From NCBI GenBank assembly GCA_018667335.1, contig JABIVD010000060.1:1-64000 (forward strand): 64,000 nt of DNA, read 5' to 3'. The notes under the pieces were generated by a model. The model searched no databases and was not told the origin of the DNA. It worked only from the letters and a program-made list of their open reading frames with translations. The translations under genes were made by a program, and so were the position numbers. The stretch is from Rhodospirillaceae bacterium. GTDB taxonomy: Bacteria > Pseudomonadota > Alphaproteobacteria > UBA6615. Every line of letters begins with the position of its first letter. The stretch's first letter is position 1. Positions 47,083 through 57,000 of this stretch are shown here, piece after piece.

Positions 47083-48302
47083 GTTCTTGTGACGCTCCAT
47101 TGGGTGACCGGCATCGCCGGTCGCCAGCCCGTCAGGCCGCCGACCGGGTCAGCATGACTGACGGCAATCCGTGCCAGATCGCCCCCGTACAGGGCATGTG
47201 CGTCGAGCAGTGCGCGCTCGCCTTCGAGTGTGACCACGTTGGCAACCAGACGTCCGCCCGGCCGCAGGTGGTCCCAAACGGTGCCGACAAGTTCGTCGCC
47301 ACCCGACAGGCCACCACCTATGAAGACCGCGTCGGGGTCCGCCATCCCGGGTATCGCCTGGGCCGTATTGGCGTGGACGATGTCGAGGAACGGCGTGCCG
47401 AGGCGGGCGGCGTTCTGTGCTGCCATGGTGCAGCGTTCCGCGTCGCGTTCCACGGCGATGGCGGTGGCGCCCTGTCCCTGGATGTCCTGCGCCGCACGCA
47501 GCCACTCGATCGCGACCGAGGCACATCCGGCGCCCAGGTCCCAGAGGGTCTGGCCTGGCAGCGGCGCAAGGGCTGCGATGGTTGCGGCGCGGACGATCCG
47601 CTTGGTGAGCTGGCCGTCATGCACAAAGGCATCGTCGGGCAGGCCCGGAACCGGCGCGAGGATGCGTGCGTCCGGCCCGGCGATGCATTCGACGGCCACC
47701 GTGTTGAGGTCCTGCACACTTGGTGTGGCCCAGTCATCAGCGGTCGACACATGTTTGCTTTCGTCGTCTCCGCCCATGCTCTCCAACACGGTCATGCGGC
47801 TCGGTCCGAACCCGGCATCGCGCAGCAGGCCTGCGATGCTTTCGGGGGTCGTGCCGTCATGACTGAGGATCAGGAGACGACGTCCCGGCTGCAGGTGATG
47901 GTTGAGGAGCTCCAGGGGCCGGCCATGCAGGGTCAGGCAGGTGCAGCCGTGCAGCGGCCAGGCCAGGCGTGCCGCGGCGAGGCTGAAGGCGCCGGGCGCG
48001 GGCAGGATCGTCATGTCGTCGGGCTCGAAATGACGCGCCAGTGTGGACCCGATGCCGAATGCCATGGGGTCGCCGGTGGCGAGCACCACGACACGGCTCG
48101 CGCGGGCTGCGGTGATCTCCTGAACCAGGCTGTCGAGCGGGAATTCCCAAGCGAGTTTTCGCGCCGACCCGTTCGTCACCATGGCGAGATGGCGGTCGCC
48201 GCCGACGATCAGCTCGGCGGTCTCGACCAGTGTGCGTGACGCGGCAGGCAGGCCCGCTAGCCCGTCCGCGCCAACCCCCACGATATTGAGCCAGGCGCTC
48301 AT
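47079..48302 (-). CDS. cobL: Precorrin-6Y C5,15-methyltransferase (decarboxylating)
   Basis: This 407-residue fusion of CbiE-like (residues 1-205; NIVGVGADGLAGLP, LATGDPMAFGIGSTLARH) and CbiT-like (about 215-407; QLTKRIVRAATIAAL, LWDLGAGCASVAIEWLRA) domains methylates C5 and C15 and decarboxylates the acetate side chain on ring C. ATG 48302 gives a 4-nt overlap with the cobH stop. Confidence 0.94.
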   Translation of the reverse strand: MSAWLNIVGVGADGLAGLPAASRTLVETAELIVGGDRHLAMVTNGSARKLAWEFPLDSLVQEITAARASRVVVLATGDPMAFGIGSTLARHFEPDDMTILPAPGAFSLAAARLAWPLHGCTCLTLHGRPLELLNHHLQPGRRLLILSHDGTTPESIAGLLRDAGFGPSRMTVLESMGGDDESKHVSTADDWATPSVQDLNTVAVECIAGPDARILAPVPGLPDDAFVHDGQLTKRIVRAATIAALAPLPGQTLWDLGAGCASVAIEWLRAAQDIQGQGATAIAVERDAERCTMAAQNAARLGTPFLDIVHANTAQAIPGMADPDAVFIGGGLSGGDELVGTVWDHLRPGGRLVANVVTLEGERALLDAHALYGGDLARIAVSHADPVGGLTGWRPAMPVTQWSVTRT

Positions 48303-48949
48303 GCGGTCGTGTTTCCTGGCGCGCTTCGCGCGAGTGCGTTGACCGCGGCCGCTGCCAGGGGGCTGCCGCCGCGTTGACCGCGCAGGGTGATGAAGGGTGT
48401 GGGTGCCGCGGCGATGAGGGCATCCTTGGATTCCGCGGCGCCGATATACCCCACCGGCAAGCCGATGATCAGCGCGGGCCGCGGCCACCCGGCCGCGAGC
48501 CCTTCCAGCAGTCGGAACAGCGCGGTGGGCGCGTTGCCGATGGCGACAACGGCACCCTCGAGGAACGGCGCCCAGAGCTCAACCGCCGCGGCGGACCGGG
48601 TCGTGCCGGCGCGTTTCGCGTTGCCGGCGACGCTGCCCAGACCCAGGGTGCAGATGACCCGGTTTTGTGCGGGCAGGGCCGACCGGATAACGCCATCAGC
48701 CAGCATGCGTGAATCCGTCAACACCGGTGCGCCTGCTCTCAGCGCCGCGCGGCCGGCCTCACCGGCCATATCGGTGGCGATGAATTCGTCGATCACGCCC
48801 GGGTCGCCGACGGCATGAACCAGCCGCAACGCCACGTCGTGCAAATCCGCCGCGACAGCGGACAGATCGGCGGCGCCCTCAATGGCCGCGAAAGATGCCG
48901 CGTAGATCGCGTCGGGATCCCGCAGATAGTCGAAGTCAGAGTTGTTCAT
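48299..48949 (-). CDS. cobH: Precorrin-8X methylmutase
   Basis: This 216-residue CobH/CbiC moves the methyl group from C11 to C12, giving hydrogenobyrinic acid. The catalytic His is in LRLVHAVGDPGV, and the family segments VLTDSRMLADGV and NAPTALFRLLEG are present. ATG 48949 is chosen over GTG 48955. It is 21 nt downstream of cbiX and translationally coupled to cobL. Confidence 0.95.
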   Translation of the reverse strand: MNNSDFDYLRDPDAIYAASFAAIEGAADLSAVAADLHDVALRLVHAVGDPGVIDEFIATDMAGEAGRAALRAGAPVLTDSRMLADGVIRSALPAQNRVICTLGLGSVAGNAKRAGTTRSAAAVELWAPFLEGAVVAIGNAPTALFRLLEGLAAGWPRPALIIGLPVGYIGAAESKDALIAAAPTPFITLRGQRGGSPLAAAAVNALARSAPGNTTA

Positions 48950-48970
48950 CGGCACATGACACGGCTGGTG

Positions 48971-50032
48971 TCAGTCGCCTTCCGCCGGCAACGTGCGGGG
49001 GCCGTGCGGATGGTCGGCATGGGGGTAGGGGTGATGGCCATGATCGTGTGCGTGCCCATGATCATGCGCGTCCCCTTGGTCTTTCCCGTGGTCATGCCCG
49101 TGGTCATGCCCGTGGTCATGATCGTGCGTGTGGGCGGAGTCTGAGCCCGTGCCGATGCCCTCGACATGATGGTGATGGCTTTCCTGGGGCAGGCCGACTT
49201 CCGCCTCGAAGCCCAGCACCTGCTCGCGGTACTTGCACATCTGGCAGTTCATCAGGTTCGCGCCGTTGAGAATCTCGTCGACCCGGTCGGCGAAGGTCTC
49301 GAGGACCTTGGGGTGGTCATTCAGGTAGGGCGCCTTGACGAACTGTATATCGGGGTGGTTGGCCGCGACCATGTCCGTATGGTCATAGATCCGGTTGACC
49401 AGTATCCCGGTGAACAGGAAGTAGGGGAAGATCACGATTCGCCGGTATCCGAGCTTCACCGCGTGTTCCAGCCCCGGCTGCACGAGTGGGAAGGTGACGC
49501 CGGAATAGGCGGTCTCGCCCCAGCCGAAGCCCATGCCCTCCCACAGCATGCGCGCAACCTTGGCTACGTTCGAGTTCGCATCCGGGTCCGACGCGCCGCG
49601 CCCGACCGTCAGGAGCATGGTCTCATGCATGGGCACTTTGCCGAATTCGGCATCCGCGCGCGCGATCGCCTCCTGCACCCGGTCGCCGGCCGCGCGGATC
49701 ATCTTCAAATCGATGCCCAGCTCACGGCCGTAGATGATCTCGACATTCGGATTCTGCGCCGCATAGGTGTTCAGCACCGACGGGATGTCGTTCTTGGCGT
49801 GCCCGGCGGCAAACAGCATGCCCGGCAACGCGAAAATGCGCGTGACCCCGCGGGCGACCAGCTTGTCGAGGCCCTCGCGGATGATAGGCGTCGCGAATTC
49901 GAGGAACCCATGCTCCACCTCGCGGTCGGCAAAGCGTTCGCGCAGGGCCTCGGCCACAACGGCGAATTCCCGCACGGCTCCCTCGTCGCGGCTGCCATGG
50001 CCGCACACCATGATCCCAAAATCTTCAGACAT
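48971..50032 (-). CDS. cbiX: Sirohydrochlorin cobaltochelatase CbiX, long form with Fe-S motif and His-rich tail
   Basis: This 353-residue protein has two class II chelatase halves: the first with VCGHGSRDEGAVREF and PGMLFAAGHAKND, the second with LLTVGRGASDPDANSN and FPYFLFTGILVNRIYD. A motif MNCQMCKYREQ at about residue 280 matches the MxCxxC cluster motif of long CbiX proteins. The last ~65 residues are extremely His/Asp-rich, likely a cobalt store. In the anaerobic route CbiX inserts cobalt early, into sirohydrochlorin. ATG 50032 (MSEDFGIM) is chosen. Confidence 0.93.
   Translation of the reverse strand: MSEDFGIMVCGHGSRDEGAVREFAVVAEALRERFADREVEHGFLEFATPIIREGLDKLVARGVTRIFALPGMLFAAGHAKNDIPSVLNTYAAQNPNVEIIYGRELGIDLKMIRAAGDRVQEAIARADAEFGKVPMHETMLLTVGRGASDPDANSNVAKVARMLWEGMGFGWGETAYSGVTFPLVQPGLEHAVKLGYRRIVIFPYFLFTGILVNRIYDHTDMVAANHPDIQFVKAPYLNDHPKVLETFADRVDEILNGANLMNCQMCKYREQVLGFEAEVGLPQESHHHHVEGIGTGSDSAHTHDHDHGHDHGHDHGKDQGDAHDHGHAHDHGHHPYPHADHPHGPRTLPAEGD
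49085..49120 (+). repeat. Three perfect 12-bp tandem repeats in the cbiX His-rich tail
   Basis: CCCGTGGTCATG occurs three times in a row. Read on the minus strand each unit encodes His-Asp-His-Gly. Related degenerate copies flank it (49035-49070). Slippage at this site would change the number of metal-binding repeats without a frameshift. Confidence 0.9.
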
Positions 50033-50161
50033 ACATCGCTCCCGAACGCGCAATAGACCATGCCGGCCGCGCCCGGCCAAGGGGACATGTCCGAATGTTG
50101 CCGCGGCGGCGTGGGTGGCCCGAGATTGACCCGGCGCGGGGGGCGCTCGCAGGATGCCGTG

Positions 50162-51157
50162 ATGTTCCTGAACCCCGAAATTGTAGGCCTTTCACCGGCT
50201 GCGATCTTGTTCGCGGCGCTGATTGTTGATGCGGTTTTCGGTGAGTTTGGGCCTCTGTTTCGCGTGATACCTCACCCCGTTGCCGTCATAGGCGGTCTGG
50301 TCGGCTGGCTTGACAGGCGGCTCAACCGTGAACGGCGCAGCCCTGCCGCACGGCGTGCGCGCGGCGCGGTGGTCGTGGTGCTGATGGTCGGGCTCGCGGC
50401 TGTGATCGGCTGGTACCTGACTGTTGTCGCACAGATGTTTCCCTATGGCTGGGCGCTCGAGTTGGCGGTGGTCACCCTGCTGATCGCCCAGCGCAGTCTG
50501 TTCGATCATGTGCGCAGCGTTGCCCGCGCGCTTGATCGTGGCGGTCTGGCGGCGGCGCGTGCCGCCGTGGCGCGGATCGTCGGACGTGATCCCGAAACGC
50601 TCGATGCGCATGGCGTGGCCCGGGCGTCGATCGAAAGCCTGGCCGAAAACTTTGCCGACGGCGTGGTGGCGCCCGTGTTCTGGTACCTGTTGCTCGGTCT
50701 ACCGGGGTTGCTTGTCTACAAGACCGTCAACACGATGGATTCGATGATCGGGTACCGCACGCCCCGGCATGCTGCGTTCGGCATGGTTGCGGCGCGACTC
50801 GACGACGTCCTGAACTACGTGCCGGCCCGGATCGCGGCGGTGATGATCGTGATCGCCAGCGCGTTCGTGCCGCGCGGCCGCCCGGTGTCCGCGTTGCGGG
50901 TGATGGCGCGCGACCGCGGCAAGCACCGGTCACCCAATGCGGGCTGGCCCGAGGCGGCGATGGCGGGCGGTATCGGGGCCGCGCTGGCGGGGCCGCGCAG
51001 TTATGACGGCGCGGTCGAGGATGAGCCCTGGATCGGTGGCGAGTTCAGCGCGCAGATCGGCAGCGGCGACATCCGCCGGGCACTGTATCTGTTTGTCGTG
51101 GCGTGCCTCTTCGAAGCGGCGGTCGTCGCGGTGCTCGCCACAATCTTGCTACGCTGA
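50162..51157 (+). CDS. cbiB: Adenosylcobinamide-phosphate synthase
   Basis: This 331-residue membrane enzyme (CbiB/CobD) attaches aminopropanol or its phosphate to adenosylcobyric acid. Family features are PHPVAVIGGLVGWLDRRLN, ASIESLAENFADGVVAPVFWY, KTVNTMDSMIGYRTPRH, and HRSPNAGWPEAAMAGG, with about five hydrophobic helices. ATG 50162 is chosen (GTG 50159 is adjacent). It is divergent from cbiX. Confidence 0.95.
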   Translation: MFLNPEIVGLSPAAILFAALIVDAVFGEFGPLFRVIPHPVAVIGGLVGWLDRRLNRERRSPAARRARGAVVVVLMVGLAAVIGWYLTVVAQMFPYGWALELAVVTLLIAQRSLFDHVRSVARALDRGGLAAARAAVARIVGRDPETLDAHGVARASIESLAENFADGVVAPVFWYLLLGLPGLLVYKTVNTMDSMIGYRTPRHAAFGMVAARLDDVLNYVPARIAAVMIVIASAFVPRGRPVSALRVMARDRGKHRSPNAGWPEAAMAGGIGAALAGPRSYDGAVEDEPWIGGEFSAQIGSGDIRRALYLFVVACLFEAAVVAVLATILLR

Positions 51158-51170
51158 AGGCGGCTGTCGG

Positions 51171-51890
51171 CTATTTCGTCTTTGGTGTGCTGGCCGCTTT
51201 TACCCAGGCCGCGATCCGGTCCAGCCATTCCGGGCGGGCGGTGTAGAAGGTTCCATGGCCGGCGCCGACAGTGAGAACTTCCTCGGTCATCTCTAGTCGC
51301 GTGCCCAGCTTTGCCGCTTCGTCGCAGGTGCCCGCGATGGTGTCCGCCTCTTCATACAGTGACAGCATGCGCCCCTGCATCTTGGTTGCGTCGTTGGCCA
51401 GGATGCTGTCGTAGGCCTTGCGGAACTGTCCGGCACCACACCCGGCCATGTTCACGAAGTTCAGCTCGGGATTTTTCGCCAACGCCGACAGTACGAGCAC
51501 CATGTTCCCGCCCTTGGAGAACCCCGCGACCGTGATCTGGTTCGCCGGGACACCCTGTTCGATCAACGCGGTGATCTGTGGGATGACCCTGGTGCGGGCG
51601 TATCGGCGCGGGTTGGTCTTCTCGCGTCGCAATTCGGAGATCACTTCGAAATCACGCGCCGCCAGCCCCGCCAGAACGCCTTCATAGTCGAACAGGCCGT
51701 GTTTTGGATGGGGGTCGGCTATCGGGCGAACTTCCGGCCAGCCGCCATGGAGATAGATCAGGTAGTGTTTGCCCGGGTCGGCCTTCTCGGGCACGTCGCT
51801 ATGGACGGAACCTGCGAAGGCCGGCGCAGACAGGGCCGAAACCATGAGTGCCGTCGCTGCAATCGACAATGTTGATTTCATTCGAGGCAT
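51171..51890 (-). CDS. Predicted exported alpha/beta hydrolase
   Basis: This 239-residue protein has a signal peptide (LSIAATALMVSALSAPAFAG, cleavage near residue 26). The alpha/beta hydrolase fold is indicated by YLIYLHGGWPE, the nucleophile elbow GFSKGGNM and a late His in GAGHGTFY. The substrate is unknown (ester or peptide). Two Cys pairs (GCGAG, GTCDE) may form disulfides. It lies between cbiB (convergent) and cobQ, without a known role in B12 metabolism. ATG 51881 is an alternative start. Confidence 0.78.
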   Translation of the reverse strand: MPRMKSTLSIAATALMVSALSAPAFAGSVHSDVPEKADPGKHYLIYLHGGWPEVRPIADPHPKHGLFDYEGVLAGLAARDFEVISELRREKTNPRRYARTRVIPQITALIEQGVPANQITVAGFSKGGNMVLVLSALAKNPELNFVNMAGCGAGQFRKAYDSILANDATKMQGRMLSLYEEADTIAGTCDEAAKLGTRLEMTEEVLTVGAGHGTFYTARPEWLDRIAAWVKAASTPKTK

Positions 51891-51917
51891 ATTCCGCTCT
51901 GCTCCGCTTTCGTGACG

Positions 51918-53429
51918 TTAAGTGCGGCGCGCGATCTCCAGTATCTGCGCGGTGTCGATATGAGCTTCTAAATGGTCGGCCAGGCGGTCGAGCGCAACGT
52001 CTATATGTTGGTTCCAGTCGAAACCCTTGCTGCGTGCGGGATACAGGCTCTTGAGAAAACTGTGGCGAAAGTCGTCCGACGCGAACAGACCATGCACATA
52101 CGTCCCGCTGACACGACCATCGGCGCTCCGGGCGCCGTCGGGTCGGTTGGTATCCTGATCTTCGATCAACAGCATGGGCCGTGTCGTGTCGGGCCCGATG
52201 GTATCACCCATATGCATTTCAAAGCCGGCGACAGGATCACTGGTCACAGGTGATACGCCGGTCACCGATGCCAGCGTCTTGTCGCCCGACATGACTGTTT
52301 CGACATCCAACAGGCCGAGGCCGGGTGTCTCGCCGGGCGCACCTTCGATGCCGGTTGGGTCTGCGATGTTTTGGCCGAGCATCTGGTAGCCGCCGCAGAT
52401 ACCCACAATATGTGCAGCACGCTGTGCGGCGGCGGTAATTTGTTCTGCCCAACCATTCTCACGCAGCGCCGCCAGGTCGCCGCGTGTGGATTTCGAACCG
52501 CAGAGCAGGATCAGATTCGCATCCGTCGGCAGATCATCGCCGGGCTCCACCAGCCGCAAGGCCACGTCGGGTTCGGCCACCAACGGGTCCAGATCATCGA
52601 AATTGGCAATCCGCGGCAGCCGGGGAACCGCGATGCGGATATCGGCGGCCGACCAGCCGGCTCCGGTGTAGCGGTCCGCCAGGGAGGACGTGTCCTCGGC
52701 CGGGAGGTCCCGCGCGGAATCGAGCCAGGGCAGCACACCGAGCGAGGTCATGCCGGTGCGGTCGCGAATGACCGGGAGTGCATCGTCAAACAGGCGGGGA
52801 TCTCCGCGAAACCGATTGACGATGAAGCCCGCGAGGCGGGTCTGCTCTTCGGGTGGCAGCAGGGTCCAGGTGCCGACGAGTGCGGCGATGACACCACCAC
52901 GTTCGATATCGCCGACCAGGACGACCGGCACGTCGGCCGCCTCGGCGAAACCCATATTGGCGATGTCGCCGGCACGCAGGTTTACCTCGGCCGGGCTGCC
53001 CGCACCTTCGATCAGCACAAGATCCGCGCCGTCGGAAAGCCGGCCATAGGCGTCGAGTACACCGGGCAGCAGCGATGGCTTGAGCGCGTGATAGGCCCGC
53101 GCATCAGGGTTGCCTTTGACCCGGCCGTTCACGACCAGCTGCGCGCCGGTGTCCGATTGCGGCTTGAGCAGGACCGGGTTCATGTCGGTGTGGGGCGTCA
53201 GCCCGGCGGCGCGCGCCTGCAACGCCTGCGCCCGGCCGATCTCTCCCCAACCTGTCTCATGCGAGATTGCGGGCGCGGCATTGTTGGACATGTTCTGCGG
53301 CTTGAAGGGGCGGACGGCGAGGCCCTGCCGGGCGAACAGCCGCGACAGCCCGGCGACGATCAGCGATTTCCCGACATCCGAACCGGTGCCCTGAAACATC
53401 ACGGCGGGAGTTTTTGAGGGGGGCGTCAT
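51918..53429 (-). CDS. cobQ: Cobyric acid synthase
   Basis: This 503-residue amidotransferase adds four amide groups to adenosylcobyrinic acid a,c-diamide. The N-terminal synthetase domain has the P-loop GTGSDVGKSLI (residues 14-24) and FKPQNMSNN; the C-terminal glutaminase domain has the Cys in GICGGYQMLGQ and the His in TYVHGLFA. It is the last gene of the riboswitch-headed minus-strand operon, 13 nt after cobO. Confidence 0.96.
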   Translation of the reverse strand: MTPPSKTPAVMFQGTGSDVGKSLIVAGLSRLFARQGLAVRPFKPQNMSNNAAPAISHETGWGEIGRAQALQARAAGLTPHTDMNPVLLKPQSDTGAQLVVNGRVKGNPDARAYHALKPSLLPGVLDAYGRLSDGADLVLIEGAGSPAEVNLRAGDIANMGFAEAADVPVVLVGDIERGGVIAALVGTWTLLPPEEQTRLAGFIVNRFRGDPRLFDDALPVIRDRTGMTSLGVLPWLDSARDLPAEDTSSLADRYTGAGWSAADIRIAVPRLPRIANFDDLDPLVAEPDVALRLVEPGDDLPTDANLILLCGSKSTRGDLAALRENGWAEQITAAAQRAAHIVGICGGYQMLGQNIADPTGIEGAPGETPGLGLLDVETVMSGDKTLASVTGVSPVTSDPVAGFEMHMGDTIGPDTTRPMLLIEDQDTNRPDGARSADGRVSGTYVHGLFASDDFRHSFLKSLYPARSKGFDWNQHIDVALDRLADHLEAHIDTAQILEIARRT

Positions 53430-53442
53430 GAACCCATGCTCC

Positions 53443-54090
53443 TCAGAACTCGATGCCCTTTTGCGCCTTCACGTCGTCGCGGAAATGGTGCTTCACCATG
53501 GTCATGTCGGTGACCATGTCGGCGGCCTCGATCAGCTCGGCCTTCGCATTGCGCCCGGTGACCACGACATGCATGTCCGGCTGTTTGGCCTGCAGACCGG
53601 CGACAACATCGTTGATGTCCAGATGGTCGTAACGCAGCGGGATGTTGAGTTCATCCAGCACCACCAGCCCGTAGTCCGGGTCGGCGATCATTTCCTTCGC
53701 CATCTCCCAGGCGGCTTCGGCCGCGGCGATGTCGCGCTGCCGGTCCTGGGAATCCCAGGAGAATCCCTCGCCCATGACCTTGATCGTCACCCGGTCGGGG
53801 AAGTGCTCGAATATCTCCCGCTCGCCGGTCTCCCACTTGCCCTTCACGAACTGAATGATGCCGACCTTCATGCCGTTGCCGAGCGCGCGCATCGCGAGCC
53901 CCATGGCGGCCGTGGTCTTGCCCTTGCCCTTGCCGGTGTGGACCATCAGCAGGCCTTTTTCGCGGGTCTTGGTCGCGAGCATGCGGTCGCGTGCAGCCTT
54001 CTGTTTGCGTTTCTTCTCCGCCCAGCGGGCGTCGTCGTTTTCGGCGGCGCCGGCGTCATTCCCGGATTCACTCTTTTTTGTATCGCTCAT
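53443..54090 (-). CDS. cobO: Cob(I)yrinic acid a,c-diamide adenosyltransferase
   Basis: This 215-residue CobO/BtuR/CobA-type corrinoid adenosyltransferase has the P-loop HTGKGKGKTTAAMGLAMRA and the family segments FVKGKWETGERE and VLDELNIPLRY. The lysine-rich N-terminus (AEKKRKQKAARDRML) is typical. The start overlaps the cobN stop by 4 nt. Confidence 0.95.
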   Translation of the reverse strand: MSDTKKSESGNDAGAAENDDARWAEKKRKQKAARDRMLATKTREKGLLMVHTGKGKGKTTAAMGLAMRALGNGMKVGIIQFVKGKWETGEREIFEHFPDRVTIKVMGEGFSWDSQDRQRDIAAAEAAWEMAKEMIADPDYGLVVLDELNIPLRYDHLDINDVVAGLQAKQPDMHVVVTGRNAKAELIEAADMVTDMTMVKHHFRDDVKAQKGIEF

Positions 54091-57000
54091 GCGCTGTCCT
54101 TCAATTGCCGGCCGGCGAGTTCGTGCAGGCGAGCATAGGCCGAGTTGGACCGCGCTTGCCACAGCCCGCGTTCGGTGGCCTCGAGGAAACGCTCCGCCAT
54201 CTCGTTGAGCGCCGCTGGGTTGTGTTCGGCGATGAACGCGCGCACCCGTTCATCGTCGAGGAATGCCTTGTAGACCGCGTCGAACTGGTCATCGCGAACG
54301 GCGTTGGTGGTCGCGGCGAAGGCGAACAGATAGTCGACCGTCGCCGCCATTTCGAACGCCCCCTTGTAGCCGTGGCGCATGACGCCTTCGATCCATTTGG
54401 GGTTGGTCATGCGGCCGCGCACGACCCGTGAAATTTCCGCTTCCAGTGTCCGGATTGCCGGGGCGAAGGGTCGGGAATGATCATTGTGATAGACGGTCGG
54501 TGCCGCGCCCGACTCCGCCGTGACCGCCGCTGCCAGCCCGCCTTCGAACTGGTAGTAGTCATCGCTGTCGAGCAGATCATGCTCGCGATTGTCCTGATTG
54601 TGGATGACGGCCTCGACCCGGCCGAGACGTTCGGCAAAGACGTCATGCGCCGCGATCCCGTAGGCCTCACCGCGGCCCGACCCTGTTCCCGCACCATAGG
54701 CCCAGCCGCCCCAGGCGATGTAGGCGGCGGCGAGATCGTCGGCCGTGTCCCAACCGCGTTCGTCGATCAGGGCCTGCAACCCCGCACCATAGGCACCGGG
54801 CTTGGAGCCGAAAATTCGATATCCGGCGCGCCGGGTGGCTTCTTCTGCGGGCATGCCCGCCGCAGTCAGTCGCGCGATCTCTTCGGCGGTCCGCGCGGCC
54901 AGCGGGTTGTCGCGGGGGCTCTCGTCGGTGATCGCGGCGATCGCCGTCACGGCGCTGTCGAACAGGTCGATCAGGCCTGGGAACGCGTCACGGAAAAATC
55001 CCGACACCCGCAGGGTCACGTCCACGCGCGGGCGGTCGAGTACGGACACCGGCATGATCTCGAAACCGGTGACGCGACGCGACGCACTATCCCATGTGGG
55101 CTGCGCGCCGATCATCGCCATCGCCTGGGCGATGTCGTCGCCGCCGGTGCGCATGTTGCTGGTGCCCCATGCGGAGAGCGCGACCGTTCGGGGCCAGTCC
55201 CCGTGGGTCTGCGCGTGGGTCTCGACCAGCAGCTGGGCCGATTTCCAACCCAGCTCCCAGGCGGCGGGCGTGGGCACGGTGCGGGTGTCGACCGAATAGA
55301 AGTTGCGGCCCGTCGGCAGGACGTCGGGCCGGCCGCGCGTGGGGGCGCCGGAGGGTCCGGGGGCGACGAAGCGCCCGTCGAGACCGGTGAGCAGGCCCGC
55401 CAGTTCGGCATCGCCCGAGATGTCGATCGCCGGGGCAATCGTCTCGGCAAGTCGTTCCAGGACCGCCGCCGTTGCAGTCCAGGCCGCTTCCGGCCGGGTT
55501 GTCCCGTCGATCAGCGCTGTCGCGAGCAGTTCCAGCCGCTCGACCGTGTCTCCGACCGTGCGCCAGGGTTGGTCGCTATTCAGGACGGACGGCTGCGGTC
55601 CGTCCCAGGGGGCGGCGAAATCACACTCCAGCGGGTCGAACCCGAGCCCGAGATCCTCCACCAGTGCGCGTGACAGCGACGCATCGCCGGGCGTGTCGGT
55701 GCCGCGCGGCAGACGGACGAGAGCGGATAAAAGTCCCGCGCGAAGCGGGCCTGTCGGCGCCTGTCCGAACACGTGCAGCCCGTCGCGGATCTGCAATTCC
55801 TTGAGTTCACACAGATAGCCGTCGAGCCGGTTGAGTGCGTCGGTGTCGGTCAGGTCCGCGTCGGCGGCGAAGCCGAGATCACGGTCGAGTCCGGTCTCGC
55901 GGACCAGCTCGACGATCTGGCGGCCGAGCACGGCCAGGCGGCGCGGGTCGATATTGGCCGCTTCGTAATACTCGTCGACCAGCGCCTCGAGGTCCTTCAG
56001 TGGCCCGTAGGTCTCGGCCCGGGCCAGCGGCGGTGTGAGATGGTCGATGATCACGGCCGCGGCCCGGCGTTTCGCCTGGGTGCCCTCACCGGGGTCGTTG
56101 ACGATGAACGGATAGATGTGGGGCAGCGGCCCGAGTGCGGCCTCTGGGAAGCAATTCTGCGACAGGGCGACGGCCTTGCCGGGGAGCCATTCGAGGTTGC
56201 CGTGCTTGCCGAAGTGAATGATGGCGTCCGCTGCGAAATTCGCGCGCGCCCAGGCATAGAACGCGAAGTAACCATGGGGCGGTACGAGGGCGGGGTCGTG
56301 GTAACTCGCGGCCGGGTCGATGTTGTAGCCGCGCGCCGGCTGCAACCCGATGGCGATCTCGCCGCAGCGAAACGCGGGCACGGCGAACGCGCCGCAATCC
56401 GTGTGGCCGGGGAGGAACATCGGGTCGGCCTCGGGCGGCCCCCATCGTTCGATCACCGCGTCGCGGACCGCGGCCGGCATCGCCGCGAAGAACAACTCAT
56501 ACTCGGACAGGGGCAATGTCTCCTCGATCACGCGCCCCGTGGTCCCGGCGTTGGTCGGGCCGGCCTGCAGGCGGGTGACAAGCGCGTCGCCATCCGCCGG
56601 CGCGTCGTGAACGCCGTATCCTTCGGCGGCCATCGCCTCGAGGGCGCACACCACAGCGGCGGGCGTGTCGAGGCCCACGCCGTTGCCGATCCGGCCGTCG
56701 CGGTTGGGGTAGTTGGCGAGCACGATGGCGACCCGGCGCCGGCCGATCGACGTCTTGCGCAGCCGGGCCCAGTTGGCCGCCAGATCTGCCGTGAAGTTGA
56801 TCCGGTCGGGGACGGGCACGTGGGTGACGATATCGGTTTCGCTAAAATCATCCCGGACCTGGGCGCCCTTGAAGGACACCGCGCGTGCCAGCACGCGTCC
56901 GTCGACCTCGGGCAGAGCCACGTTCATCGCAATGTCGCGCGCCGACAGCCCGTTGGCGGTGTCGCGCCAGCTATCCTCGTCGCTGCCGGCGAGGACCACC

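Noticed and set aside
49030-49125. CRISPR-like or VNTR array
   Set aside because: The 12-bp repeats have no spacers and lie in frame inside cbiX, encoding its His-rich tail.
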